From contig CALISD010000129.1 in NCBI GenBank assembly GCA_938041955.1, forward strand, positions 18,814 to 82,813: a stretch of 64,000 bases of DNA. The letters are read 5' to 3'. This document shows, piece by piece, positions 16,871 through 26,234 of the stretch. This DNA is from an uncultured Granulosicoccaceae bacterium (GTDB lineage Bacteria; Pseudomonadota; Gammaproteobacteria; Granulosicoccales; Granulosicoccaceae). The stretch's first letter is position 1; every line of letters begins with the position of its first letter. The notes under the pieces were generated by a model, which saw only the letters and a list, made by a program, of their open reading frames with translations, did not search any database and was not told where the DNA came from. The position numbers and the translations under genes were made by a program.

Positions 16871-18181
16871 ATGAACTCATCAAGACAGGTGCATTTACCG
16901 AAAGCAGTTCCTCCCAAAGGGCGTGGCCCGCTTGGTTCCGGGGAAATGCGATTGGCTTACACAATGATATTGCCAACGCTGCTGATAGTGTTGTCGATAG
17001 TGTTGTTGCCGTTGCTTGCCAACTTCTGGATTAGTTTTAAACCGGTCGAACTTGGAGATTTGCGGCCACCTACGATTCTCTCTAATGAACGACTTAAGCC
17101 TTCACCAAAAGCCGTGGGTGAGCAGGCAGAGATCAGCTATCGCTTAAGAAACACCTCTCAACGTGGAGTCGTGGCGGATAGCATACTCACAGATACCATG
17201 CCTGATGGTTTAGTCGTCAATGGTGAGCTTGATAGTCGATGCCAACTTGATGGCAACCAGCTTAAATGTGATCTTGGAACATTTGTTCCCGCCAAGCGTG
17301 AAACACTGAACATTGCCGTGACGGCTACCCGTGAATACCTGGATAACCCGATCAATCCCAGAGCCAGCAAGCCTGTAATTTCAGGGGATCCTGATAATAT
17401 CCTGACCAATAGTGTATTCAGCCTGAAAAACTACAAGAAGGTTTTCTCTGGTAGTGAATTCTGGAAAGTACTGCGTGTGTCGTTGTACTACACCATCTTC
17501 GGAACGATTGGCGCGCTGTTGTTCGGGTTATTTGCAGCACAGTTGCTCAGTACAACATTTCCCGGGCGGGGTGTATTACGAGGTTTCTTTCTATTCCCCT
17601 ATGTGGCACCGGTAATTGCAGTGGCATTTGCCTGGGTGTTAATACTGGATGCAGGGCCTGGTGGTACGTTAAACGCTATTCTGATGAAAATTGGTGCGAC
17701 CGACGGCCCGATTAATTTTCTCGGACGAAGGGCCACACCGATATCATTCTTTGGCCTTACATTTGATTTTCCGGTGGCGTTGACGACGGTTATTTCCTTT
17801 GAGGTGTGGCGGTATTTTCCTCTGTCGTTTCTTTTTATACTGGCGCGCATGCAGTCAATGTCGAGTGAAACATACGAGGCGGCAGAAATTGACGGGGCCA
17901 CTCCGCTGCAGCAATTCTGGTATATCTCTCTGCCTCAGCTGGCGGGCATATTAGCGGTGATATTCCTGTTACGTTTTATCTGGACCTTTAATAAGTTCGA
18001 TGACATCTTCCTGCTCACCGGCGGAGCTGCAGGTACCAGGACATTAACCGTCGATATTTACGAACAGGCGTTTGCGGTGTCGAACCTTGGGGCAGGGGCG
18101 GCGGTGGCAGTGGTGGTATTTTTTGTGCTGCTAACCTCTGCGTTGTTGTTATTTAAATTCTCACCACAAGATGATGGCTGA
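16871..18181 (+). CDS. Sugar ABC transporter permease 1 (MalF-like) with a DUF11-like periplasmic insert
   Basis: A 436-residue permease; ATG 16871 is preferred to the upstream TTG at 16853. After the first membrane helix (about 28-50) there is a periplasmic insert of about 120 residues resembling the DUF11 'conserved repeat' fold: ISYRLRNTSQRG, LTDTMPDGLVVNG, LKCDLGTFVPA. The rest is a standard binding-protein-dependent permease domain with the EAA loop (AAEIDGATPLQQFWYISLPQL) contacting the ATPase. E. coli MalF also has a large P2 loop here, which docks the binding protein, so this insert may serve the same role with a different fold. The stop overlaps the next start (ATGA). Confidence 0.9.
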   Translation: MNSSRQVHLPKAVPPKGRGPLGSGEMRLAYTMILPTLLIVLSIVLLPLLANFWISFKPVELGDLRPPTILSNERLKPSPKAVGEQAEISYRLRNTSQRGVVADSILTDTMPDGLVVNGELDSRCQLDGNQLKCDLGTFVPAKRETLNIAVTATREYLDNPINPRASKPVISGDPDNILTNSVFSLKNYKKVFSGSEFWKVLRVSLYYTIFGTIGALLFGLFAAQLLSTTFPGRGVLRGFFLFPYVAPVIAVAFAWVLILDAGPGGTLNAILMKIGATDGPINFLGRRATPISFFGLTFDFPVALTTVISFEVWRYFPLSFLFILARMQSMSSETYEAAEIDGATPLQQFWYISLPQLAGILAVIFLLRFIWTFNKFDDIFLLTGGAAGTRTLTVDIYEQAFAVSNLGAGAAVAVVVFFVLLTSALLLFKFSPQDDG

Positions 18182-19401
18182 TGCGGATCGGTAATACATT
18201 TTTTATCACGCTTGTTATTGGCGCCTTGTGGGGAGCAATCTACACGGTTGTGTTTAGCGTATTGGCGATGCTGATATCCGGTGAGACGATCATCCCTGAT
18301 GTTGGTGTCGCGCTTTTCAGCGGGGTGGCAGGCGCGGCCAGTTATATATTGCACCCTGCAAAAGGCCGGTCGTGGTATTGGGTGTCTGTGTCAGCGGCTC
18401 TTGCGTTAGTGGTCTACGTGGTAGTAACCGGAGTGATGGGTAGTTCAAATGAGCTTACTGTATTAACTTTTGGTACCGCTGTGGTGACTTTTCTGATTGC
18501 CGCCGCCAGTTGGCATTTGTGTTTAAACGGCATGGGCTCAGAAAGTCAGGTGCGTTACCAGCTTGAAGTAATATTTCTACGTGTGATGAAAGGCCTGGGG
18601 TTTGTATTTTTCAGCATCATAGTCGCGTTGCCGTTTTATGTGATGCTAATGACAAGCTTAAAAAGCCAGCAGTCTCTGCTGGCTAATCCACTTGACCTAT
18701 CAATTGACCTTACTCAAAACCCGCAGCAATTATTCCGAAGTTACATTGAATTGTTTACCAAATATCAGTTTGGGCAATTTCTTTTGAACTCAACAATTGT
18801 GTCTGTTGTAACGGTGATCATTACCTTGTTGTTTTCAATACCGGGTGCTTATGCAGTATCGCGTTTGCGTTTTCCGGGAAAAGAGGTGATGGCTCGGTCG
18901 ATCTTACTGATCTATATGGTACCGGCGATAGTGCTGGTCATACCGTTGTATGCAGTATTTTCTCAACTCGGGTTGCGTAACTCGCTGCTTGGCTTAATTA
19001 TCGTCTACCCGGCCACCACCATTCCAGTGGCGGTATATATGTTTCAGGGATATTTCCGTGGCCTGCCTTATGAGCTTGAAGAGGCCGGTTTGATGGACGG
19101 GTTGACTCGCGTTGGGGTGATACTGAAGATCACCCTGCCGTTGTCGCTTCCGGCAATAGCTTCTGTTTCTCTGTATATTTTTATGATCGCATGGAATGAA
19201 TTTTTGTTCGCGTTCATGTTTCTGGACGACCCTTCAATTTTCACACTGTCCAGAGGGGTGCAATCATTAAATACATCAGAGATCCCCAGGCAACACCTAA
19301 TGGCCGGTGCGGTAATCGCCACGCTGCCAGTGCTGGTATTGTTCTTGTGGTTTGAAAAATTTCTAGTTGCCGGTCTGACCGCCGGTAGTGTGAAAGGATA
19401 G
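18181..19401 (+). CDS. Sugar ABC transporter permease 2 (MalG-like) with N-terminal membrane extension
   Basis: A 406-residue permease. The C-terminal about 270 residues are a normal MalG-type permease with the EAA loop (EEAGLMDGLTRVGVILKITLPLSLP). The first about 130 residues are additional and contain about four hydrophobic segments (for example IVIGALWGAIYTVVF-like, FSGVAGAASYIL, ALALVVYVVVTGV). MalG proteins are usually about 280-300 residues. The extension has no recognised motif and could bring extra helices to the transporter. It overlaps permease 1 by one base. Confidence 0.9.
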   Translation: MRIGNTFFITLVIGALWGAIYTVVFSVLAMLISGETIIPDVGVALFSGVAGAASYILHPAKGRSWYWVSVSAALALVVYVVVTGVMGSSNELTVLTFGTAVVTFLIAAASWHLCLNGMGSESQVRYQLEVIFLRVMKGLGFVFFSIIVALPFYVMLMTSLKSQQSLLANPLDLSIDLTQNPQQLFRSYIELFTKYQFGQFLLNSTIVSVVTVIITLLFSIPGAYAVSRLRFPGKEVMARSILLIYMVPAIVLVIPLYAVFSQLGLRNSLLGLIIVYPATTIPVAVYMFQGYFRGLPYELEEAGLMDGLTRVGVILKITLPLSLPAIASVSLYIFMIAWNEFLFAFMFLDDPSIFTLSRGVQSLNTSEIPRQHLMAGAVIATLPVLVLFLWFEKFLVAGLTAGSVKG

Positions 19402-19405
19402 TAAA

Positions 19406-20704
19406 ATGTCAAAGCTTGATGAACAGGCCATAGCCATTCTGCAAAAGAACGACCGTGGTGGATATACCGTACCCACTGCACGGTTGTACCCTTATCAATG
19501 GAATTGGGATTCCGCGTTTGTCGCGTTGGGGTTTCTAACCTTTGATCGAGATCGGGCGTGGCGGGAAATTGAGCTGTTGTTGGAAGGGCAGTGGCATAAC
19601 GGCATGATTCCGAGCATTATCTTCCGTCGTGATGACCCGGATTATTTCCCCGGGCCTTCTTCGTGGCAAACGCAAACTGCGTGTGATCCTGTACCGTCAA
19701 TACCTTCAACAGGTATATCGCAGCCGCCGGTATTGGCAAGCATTCTACTGACTATGGTAGAGACCGGTGGTGAAGAGGATAAGCGTCGTGCCAGTGCTGT
19801 ATTTGATCAAGTACTGAAGTCACACCGTTGGTTTCAGTCGGAAAGGTTGTCACCTGTGAGTAATGCGATTACCACGGTGCACCCATGGGAGACAGGTCGT
19901 GATAATTGTCCCGATTGGGAGCTTGGGCTGAATACCATGCAGATTGATCCGAACCTGGAGTCGTATGTAAGAAAAGACATTGAGCATGCGAACCCAGATC
20001 AGCGCCCGAGTCATGAACAGTATGACAAATACCTGACCATGGTGAAGTTCGGCAGAGATCAAAACTGGAATCAAAAAGTGATTACTGCGGACGGGCCGTT
20101 TACCATGGCTGATCCCGGTATTCACTTTATCTTATTGCGTGCGAATAAAGATCTGTTAAAGCTCGCTAAGAAGATGGGTAAGGAAGATGCGGCAGCTGAA
20201 CTTGAAGGGTTTGTCGAACATGGTAATAGCGCCAGTGATTATTTCTGGAATGAGTCACTCGGTGCATTTACTGCCCGCAATCTGATCAACGGGGAGTTCT
20301 CTAACGGGTTCAGCAGTGCCAGTGCACTGTGTTTTTACGCTGGTGCAGGATCAGAACAACAGCACAGTAGAACCATTGACCACATGAAAAGAATTGCTTC
20401 CAAAGTGAAGTTCATGATGCCAAGCTGGGATCCGGATGCAGATGATTTTGATCCGCAGCGTTATTGGTGTGGTCCGGTGTGGCCGCAGATGAACTACATT
20501 ATTGCTACCGGCCTTGAGGAGCACGGTCACACGCAAATGGCTGACAACATTCGTCGAAATCTGGGGCAGGTGATTGAACAGTCCGGCTTTAGAGAGTGCT
20601 TTAATCCGGTTAGCGGTGAAGGATGCATTGGCACTGACTTCTCATGGACGGCAGCTATCTGGTTAGCCTGGGCGTCGCCCAGTAAACAAGAGTTGGCTGC
20701 TTAG
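19406..20704 (+). CDS. GH63-type mannosyl/glucosylglycerate hydrolase-like enzyme
   Basis: A 432-residue cytoplasmic (alpha/alpha)6-barrel glycosidase without signal peptide. Motifs match the mannosylglycerate/glucosylglycerate hydrolase branch of GH63: YQWNWDSAF (30-38), GMIPSIIF (66-73), SQPPVLAS (105-112), HPWETGRDNCPDW (159-171) and WCGPVWPQMNY (about 354-364). These enzymes split compatible solutes such as alpha-mannosylglycerate or glucosylglycerate into sugar plus glycerate. It lies between the permease and ATPase genes, so it probably hydrolyses the solute just imported. An AGGA site precedes ATG 19406. The exact substrate is inferred, and an alpha-glucoside remains possible. Confidence 0.85.
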   Translation: MSKLDEQAIAILQKNDRGGYTVPTARLYPYQWNWDSAFVALGFLTFDRDRAWREIELLLEGQWHNGMIPSIIFRRDDPDYFPGPSSWQTQTACDPVPSIPSTGISQPPVLASILLTMVETGGEEDKRRASAVFDQVLKSHRWFQSERLSPVSNAITTVHPWETGRDNCPDWELGLNTMQIDPNLESYVRKDIEHANPDQRPSHEQYDKYLTMVKFGRDQNWNQKVITADGPFTMADPGIHFILLRANKDLLKLAKKMGKEDAAAELEGFVEHGNSASDYFWNESLGAFTARNLINGEFSNGFSSASALCFYAGAGSEQQHSRTIDHMKRIASKVKFMMPSWDPDADDFDPQRYWCGPVWPQMNYIIATGLEEHGHTQMADNIRRNLGQVIEQSGFRECFNPVSGEGCIGTDFSWTAAIWLAWASPSKQELAA

Positions 20705-20705
20705 A

Positions 20706-21758
20706 ATGGGCGCTATAAGACTTGAGAAAGTAGAAAAGTGGTTTGGTGATGTTCAAGTCATCAAAGGTGTTGATATAGAGATCAATGATGGCGAGTTCGT
20801 TGTTTTTGTCGGGCCATCCGGTTGTGGTAAATCTACCTTGCTGCGAATGATAGCCGGACTGGAAGATACCAGCCGTGGCATCATATGGCTCGATGACAGA
20901 GATGTCACCGGTCTGCCTCCGTCTGGTCGAAAGTTATCAATGGTGTTCCAGTCCTACGCTCTGTACCCGCATATGACGGTAGGCCAGAACATGGGCTTCG
21001 GCTTGAAAACTGCCGGGGTAGATAAGGCGATTATCGATCAGAAGGTGGAGCAAGTGGCAGACGTGTTAGAGCTGCGCTCCTATCTTGATCGTAAACCTAA
21101 AGAGCTATCGGGTGGCCAGCGACAGAGGGTCGCTATTGGTCGTGCGATTGTACGGGAACCCGTCGGGTTTCTGTTTGATGAGCCATTGTCTAATTTAGAT
21201 GCTGCGCTGCGTGTACAGATGCGCTTTGAGATTGCTAAGTTACACACCACGCTAAAGACCACCATGGTCTATGTTACCCATGATCAGGTAGAGGCCATGA
21301 CGCTGGCCGACCGGATTGTTGTTCTAAAAGATGGTTTGGTGATGCAGGTGGGGTCACCGGCTGAACTTTATAAACGACCGGATAATCTATTCGTAGCACA
21401 GTTCATTGGTAGTCCTAAGATGAATATTATGCCGTGTACAGTTGACGGTTCGTTATTTCAACTGCCTTCGGCAAGGACGGGGCATTACAGCGGCACCAGT
21501 TCATCGGTTGCGCATGTGGGAGTCAGGGCTGAGCACGTGAGTGTGGTTGATTACGGGCAGGGTGAATGCGATGCCACTGTAGAAGTTGTCGAGTATCTTG
21601 GTGCAGATACATTCTTACTGCTGGATAGCGGCCAATTGGGCCAGTTATCTGTGCGCATACCGGGTGATAGTTCATTAAAACCGGGTGATATCGTCGGGCT
21701 GTCGTTTGATGCCGCCCATACCTTGTTTTTTGATGACCAGGGATTTGCGGTCAGTTAG
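20706..21758 (+). CDS. Sugar ABC transporter ATPase (MalK/UgpC-like)
   Basis: A 350-residue ATPase with Walker A GPSGCGKST, Q-loop VFQSYALYPHM, signature LSGGQRQRVAIGRAI, Walker B GFLFDEPLSNLD and H-loop VTHDQ, followed by a C-terminal OB-type regulatory domain (VGVRAEHVSVV). It energises the two permeases encoded upstream. It is last in the operon and begins 1 base after the hydrolase stop. Confidence 0.96.
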   Translation: MGAIRLEKVEKWFGDVQVIKGVDIEINDGEFVVFVGPSGCGKSTLLRMIAGLEDTSRGIIWLDDRDVTGLPPSGRKLSMVFQSYALYPHMTVGQNMGFGLKTAGVDKAIIDQKVEQVADVLELRSYLDRKPKELSGGQRQRVAIGRAIVREPVGFLFDEPLSNLDAALRVQMRFEIAKLHTTLKTTMVYVTHDQVEAMTLADRIVVLKDGLVMQVGSPAELYKRPDNLFVAQFIGSPKMNIMPCTVDGSLFQLPSARTGHYSGTSSSVAHVGVRAEHVSVVDYGQGECDATVEVVEYLGADTFLLLDSGQLGQLSVRIPGDSSLKPGDIVGLSFDAAHTLFFDDQGFAVS

Positions 21759-21958
21759 GCTATGGGGTCCTGACGCAGTTAATTCAATTGTTATAGTGAT
21801 CGCAAACTATAGACGAACCCCCATCACCGGTTCACAAATGACTACCTGGGTTTCAGCAAAACAGCGCTTGGGCCACACAATAATCACTACGGTGTTCATC
21901 TTTCGCTGAGTTAAGCAGATACAGCCAGTGTTCTTAGAGAAACGGTTGGTTGTAAGTC

Positions 21959-24181
21959 ATGGAAGTTGTGAAGTCGTACAAGCCTTTAGTCGGGGTAATA
22001 TTTGCCGTCCAATTTGCGTTGATGGCCGGATGTGATTCTGCCAAGGTGGCGCCGGATGGCAATGACACTGCGGAGGTGGAAAATGGACCTACAGCCGGTT
22101 CACAGATACCTATTGGCGCTGCCCAGAGCTCTACAACTCTTCCAGAATCATCACCGGTGCAAACACCAGTAACGGCACCCGTGGAGACGTCACCTGCGGA
22201 AATAACTGCTCAGGCGATCGATGGGTATATCGTAGGTGGCGATGTATTTTGTGATGGGCAGATGGTTGGCCTGACGACAGCGGGAGGGTGGTTGGCTTGT
22301 CCTTTTGGCACCTCACTAATATCCGTTGTGGGTGGTCAGGATGTTGGCTTTGATGTGTCTGCCACAGATGGTGGAACTGTATTCATGGGTACGCTGCAGG
22401 CGCCCGGAGACGCACGCTACGTTACTCCTTTAACAAGTCTTGCCACAAAAATGGCCTCGACAAACGGAGTGTTTGACAAAAGCAAGTACATTGATTCAGT
22501 TAATGTGATTGGTGACCGACTGAATATCGCTGGCCTGGATCTGAACAACAGTCCAGTAAATGATGTGGTGTTGGCACGGGTAAATACTCAATTGAATCTA
22601 CTGGTAAGCCAATTTGCAACTACCACGGATGACTATGCTCTGGCGATGCAAGCAGTAGGTGATCTGTTTGTCGAGAACGCTGCTATCAATCTTACAGACA
22701 GTGCAGCAAGCATTAGTGCACTTAATGAGGTGCTTATATCCAGTGCTCCACATCTGGCATTGGAACCAGCAGCGCAAGTGGATGTGACTGATAGTATTGA
22801 GCCTGTTGTAACAGGAGTTGAAACGGCGCCATCAGTTGCTGATATAGATGAAGTGGTTGAGGAGCTGCAAGTTGCACCAGTGGCGTTTTCTATCGATAGA
22901 CTTGCAAGCGTGTTCAGTTTCTCGGCTTATCATGCTACTTACTATGGCCCAGATAGACAGTATAGTCAGTACTATGACATTGACAGCTATAGCCTGGCAG
23001 ATTTTGAAGCTAAAAACATCAGCCTAAAAGTTGATGGCTGGGAAAGGCATGTGGGATTCTACGCGAGCGCCTTTACCGTCGAGAGAACGGTGGTTGATGC
23101 CAGTGTTGATGTCGCGGTAGATATTGAATCTGTTTCTGATGATCGTCGATTGTCCGTGACAGTGAAAGGTGTGAAGATATCAATGCAGGAAGGTGATTTC
23201 CGTAGTATAGAAATTAATACGCCTCAGCAGGCTGTGATGAACGCTAGATATATTGACCTTAATGGGGTTGTCACTGATGTTAGTGAAAATGCTGATGAAG
23301 ATCTTATAGCTTCATCTGAAAATCGATTCTTTTCCATTAATCTTGAGAGAGTCGAAAACGTCCTGCATAAGAATGGCTATTCGAGCTTTCTGAGAGAGGT
23401 GGGGGACTACCGTGTCACAATGGTTATTGATGGCATAAACTTCCATATCACTGACACTGGTGTTGTGAGGCAGCCTGCTGTATTCACAGTCGATACAGCT
23501 TATGAGAGTATTTCCGGGTTGGGTTTGCAGGGATACGTATCGCTAATACCGGGAGAGCAGCCAAATACTGTGCCTGATACAACTTCTACAGGGTTGCCAG
23601 ATACTGACTATACAGATTATCCAGACGTGAGTTACCCGGACATAAGTTATCCGGATTATCCAGCGCCTGTGGATGCTACGCCTGATGTCCCGGCACCATC
23701 TCCTGAAGGCAGTAACAACATTGTTGATGAAGCTGCCAACGTAGGGTGTGAAGCGGGTAGTGCAGAGTTTCGTGTGGCCATGCTCGAATCGATTAATGCT
23801 TCGAGAAGAGAAGCGCGCATGTGTGGCACTTCCGAGCATGCGCCTGTATCTGTGGTTGGGTGGAATGAGTCCCTAAGCGAGGCGGCCTTAGCACACGCCA
23901 ACGACATGACATCAAGTAACTTCTTCTCGCATAGCGGTTCAGATGGTTCGTCTGTTTCGAATCGTGCTGATACGGTGGGATACCCATGGCGTGCTATTGG
24001 TGAAAACATCGCTGCTGGTCAGTTGGATGTGGCTGAAGTTCATAACGGGTGGCTGAATAGCCCCGGTCATTGCAGAAACATAATGAATAACCTTTACTCA
24101 GAGGTGGGAGCTGCCTGTGTCAGTGACTCCGGCACTGATTTCGGTACTTACTGGGTGGTGGTATTTGGTTCATCTAGATAG
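21959..24181 (+). CDS. CAP/SCP-domain lipoprotein
   Basis: A 740-residue protein with a lipoprotein signal (lipobox LMAGC, then Asp at +2, which in E. coli favours inner-membrane retention). A Pro/Thr/Ser-rich linker leads to a domain starting near residue 85 (DGYIVGGDVFCDGQ, ACPFGTSL, VTPLTSLATKM) of a kind seen in large cell-surface proteins of marine bacteria. A central beta-rich region follows, then a Y-P-D repeat linker (547-568), then a C-terminal CAP domain (about 606-740) with FFSHSG, IGENIA and SPGHCRNIM, containing the conserved His/Glu/His residues. CAP domains bind lipids or act as toxins or adhesins; function here is open. Confidence 0.75.
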   Translation: MEVVKSYKPLVGVIFAVQFALMAGCDSAKVAPDGNDTAEVENGPTAGSQIPIGAAQSSTTLPESSPVQTPVTAPVETSPAEITAQAIDGYIVGGDVFCDGQMVGLTTAGGWLACPFGTSLISVVGGQDVGFDVSATDGGTVFMGTLQAPGDARYVTPLTSLATKMASTNGVFDKSKYIDSVNVIGDRLNIAGLDLNNSPVNDVVLARVNTQLNLLVSQFATTTDDYALAMQAVGDLFVENAAINLTDSAASISALNEVLISSAPHLALEPAAQVDVTDSIEPVVTGVETAPSVADIDEVVEELQVAPVAFSIDRLASVFSFSAYHATYYGPDRQYSQYYDIDSYSLADFEAKNISLKVDGWERHVGFYASAFTVERTVVDASVDVAVDIESVSDDRRLSVTVKGVKISMQEGDFRSIEINTPQQAVMNARYIDLNGVVTDVSENADEDLIASSENRFFSINLERVENVLHKNGYSSFLREVGDYRVTMVIDGINFHITDTGVVRQPAVFTVDTAYESISGLGLQGYVSLIPGEQPNTVPDTTSTGLPDTDYTDYPDVSYPDISYPDYPAPVDATPDVPAPSPEGSNNIVDEAANVGCEAGSAEFRVAMLESINASRREARMCGTSEHAPVSVVGWNESLSEAALAHANDMTSSNFFSHSGSDGSSVSNRADTVGYPWRAIGENIAAGQLDVAEVHNGWLNSPGHCRNIMNNLYSEVGAACVSDSGTDFGTYWVVVFGSSR
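23597..23662 (+). repeat. Degenerate Y-P-D codon repeats in the CAP lipoprotein
   Basis: Within the CAP lipoprotein gene, short degenerate units encode successive (D/S)-Y-(P)-D elements such as DYTDYPDV, SYPDI, SYPDYP. This makes an acidic, tyrosine-rich spacer just before the CAP domain and is a likely site of length variation between strains. Confidence 0.6.
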
Positions 24182-24220
24182 TACTCATAAGATTCTTTAG
24201 TCTGTCGCGATAGTCTTGCG

Positions 24221-24252
24221 CAAGCTGTTCTTTGTTCAAGCTGTTCTTTGTT
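24221..24252 (+). repeat. Perfect 16-bp tandem duplication
   Basis: CAAGCTGTTCTTTGTT occurs twice head to tail without any mismatch in the short gap between the CAP lipoprotein and the next gene. It is probably a recent slippage duplication. Confidence 0.9.
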
Positions 24253-24318
24253 GCTGTGTTGTCAAAAGCTGGAATTAAGGATCCCTTATTCAGCTGTTTG
24301 TATTCTATGGGTTGAAGT

Positions 24319-25410
24319 GTGTTCTGTTTAAAGTGGCTCGTAGTAATTTCATTGGCGTATTCACCGTCCATTCTGGGTTCGGCTTTGTCAGATAGTTTTG
24401 GCAATTCGCCAGATAATACGTATATAAACCTCAGCATTCAGTACAGATCCGTTGGCAAGACGGTCGGCTATTCACCGAATCTTCCCGATGGTGGCCAGGC
24501 GGAGCCTGTGAGGCGCACACGCTTTAACGAGCGTTTGGCCGAAATCTCATGGAGTAACGGGCATGCTCTGTCTGTTCGTGGTGTGATATCAGAACGGCGG
24601 TTCACATCACTGCGTGATAACTTCGAATTTAATGGTACCGGATTGGGCGTGAGGTACCGTTTCAAGTCAGGCAGCAGGGGAGACACCGCTTTAACATTTG
24701 ATTTTCATTCAAATCGTTCAGATAAGATAGATAAAAACTCATTTACCACTGTTGGAAACACTGTTATAAAATCGATGGCAGTCCATCATCCTTCCGACAG
24801 TCTATGGGGTATTGGTCTTGCGCGTGAAGTGTTGCTAGATGGTGCTACCCGCTTGGAAGTCTATGGTGGTGTTGGCCGAACAGATAGTAAACACTCCGGG
24901 ATTAGCGGGCAGCTTGATCGTGGAAATTGCAGTTACCGGTTTGATTTTAATGCTCAAGGCGGCACGGTGAGTCAGATCGACCAGTGTGGTTCCGTAAGAG
25001 CACTTACCAGAACGTATCCCAGTGATTTCTCTGTAGAGCAAGATTTTGGTGTATCACCTGTACTCGATATGAGAAATAAGTCAGTGTTCTTTAGGGTGGG
25101 CGGGTCTGTCCGTAAGCGCTTTAACAAATGGACACTGTCGTCCAGTTACAATTTTCAGCGATACTCACGGTCCGGGTTGGATGATCGCATACTTGATGCG
25201 GGTGGCGGCGTGTATGATACCAGTCACGCATTATCTGCCGGTGTTGCCTATCAGTACGACAGGAAGCTGTCATTTGATGCTGAAGCTCTGTATCACAAGC
25301 ACAGGTATCTTGATCAGGTGCCGGTTCTATACACTCGTGTGACATCGCATCGGTTTGACAAGCCGGCAATCTTTTTATCCCTGGCGGTAAATTACCGATT
25401 TTCCCTTTAA
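24319..25410 (+). CDS. Probable outer-membrane beta-barrel protein, unknown function
   Basis: A 363-residue exported protein starting at GTG 24319 (an in-frame stop lies just upstream). It has a short signal-like start (LVVISLAYSPSILGSA) and then alternating polar/aromatic strands throughout (GTGLGVRYRF, LEVYGGVGRT, FFRVGGSVRKRF, LSAGVAYQYDR, LSLAVNYRFSL). The C-terminal strand ending in YRFSL is close to the usual aromatic-ended BAM signal. I do not recognise a family. It lacks a strong ribosome-binding site, so the start is uncertain. Confidence 0.6.
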   Translation: MFCLKWLVVISLAYSPSILGSALSDSFGNSPDNTYINLSIQYRSVGKTVGYSPNLPDGGQAEPVRRTRFNERLAEISWSNGHALSVRGVISERRFTSLRDNFEFNGTGLGVRYRFKSGSRGDTALTFDFHSNRSDKIDKNSFTTVGNTVIKSMAVHHPSDSLWGIGLAREVLLDGATRLEVYGGVGRTDSKHSGISGQLDRGNCSYRFDFNAQGGTVSQIDQCGSVRALTRTYPSDFSVEQDFGVSPVLDMRNKSVFFRVGGSVRKRFNKWTLSSSYNFQRYSRSGLDDRILDAGGGVYDTSHALSAGVAYQYDRKLSFDAEALYHKHRYLDQVPVLYTRVTSHRFDKPAIFLSLAVNYRFSL

Positions 25411-25811
25411 CCTGATGCTGTCAATACCACTCAGGTAATCGAATAGCGTCTATATTAAGGCCACAAATATTCCCTGTTAATTTGCAGTGGACAGAACATT
25501 CCGGCTGATTGTAGTACTCGTCGATCTAGTCACCAATATGTCTTGCCCGAAATGCCATGCCGGTATCCGCCCGTTTTCACACAGTTTAAGAAAGTAGAGC
25601 AGGTGTATCGCTCTATTGATCTGTTGAGACAGTGCATGAAAACGTTACTGGACTAGGATTCCAGGGTTGAATCTCGGTAACTTGTTAGCGTTGTCGTTGC
25701 GCCGGACATATCATTGCACTGGCTACTTTTACAAGGCCTGCCAGTTCGAGTTGTTGTCTGTCGTCGTTCAAAGTATTCTGATGGTACACATTGTGAATAT
25801 CGGAATAACAA
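25411..25811. other. Intergenic region of about 400 bp without an evident gene
   Basis: No supported gene. Short open frames exist (for example a 19-codon frame at 25539 with C-P-K-C-H) but none has both a ribosome-binding site and length. A GGGTTGAATC stretch near 25664 vaguely resembles a tRNA T-arm but has no matching acceptor stem. The end of this region should hold the promoter of the GFA gene. Confidence 0.4.
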
Positions 25812-26216
25812 ATGGCATCAATATATCGCGGTAGTTGTCTTTGCGGGCAAGTGAGTTTCGAAGCCAGTGGGTTCAGCGATAAAGCTGCGGCTTGCCATTG
25901 CACCATGTGTCGCAAGTTTCACGGCGCGGCATTCGGTACTTTAGTAGAGGCCATGCAATTTAAATGGGTATCTGGTGAAGGCTTGCTGCAAGACTATAAA
26001 GCCGACAATGGCACGGTCAGAACATTCTGTAGAAATTGCGGTTCCAGCCTGGGCTTTCGATCAGAAGGTGCAGGTTTTGATGCGTTTGAGGTGGCGATAG
26101 CGTGTTTTGATGATGATATTCCAGTAAAAATAGACGCTCATATCTATACCGCCAATAAAGCCTGCTGGGTTGAACCAGACGGACAGGTGCCTAATCATGC
26201 TGAAGGCAGACCGTGA
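25812..26216 (+). CDS. GFA-family zinc protein
   Basis: A 134-residue protein of the GFA/CENP-V family. The zinc ligands are intact: CLCG near the start, CHCTMC about 20 residues later and CRNCGS near residue 75. The family prototype is described as glutathione-dependent formaldehyde-activating enzyme, but most members have no proven activity, so only the fold is claimed. It is followed 18 bases later by an isochorismatase-like gene. Confidence 0.88.
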   Translation: MASIYRGSCLCGQVSFEASGFSDKAAACHCTMCRKFHGAAFGTLVEAMQFKWVSGEGLLQDYKADNGTVRTFCRNCGSSLGFRSEGAGFDAFEVAIACFDDDIPVKIDAHIYTANKACWVEPDGQVPNHAEGRP

Positions 26217-26234
26217 GTAATCGAGCTTATTGTG

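Noticed and set aside
24174..24437. 87-codon minus-strand frame in the gap before the probable outer-membrane protein
   Set aside because: Overlaps the start of the plus-strand gene, spans a tandem duplication and has no ribosome-binding site or family.
25539..25598. 19-codon frame with a C-x2-C motif
   Set aside because: Too short and without supporting signals.
25660..25680. GGGTTGAATC stretch resembling a tRNA T-arm
   Set aside because: No matching stems or acceptor end within 90 bases.
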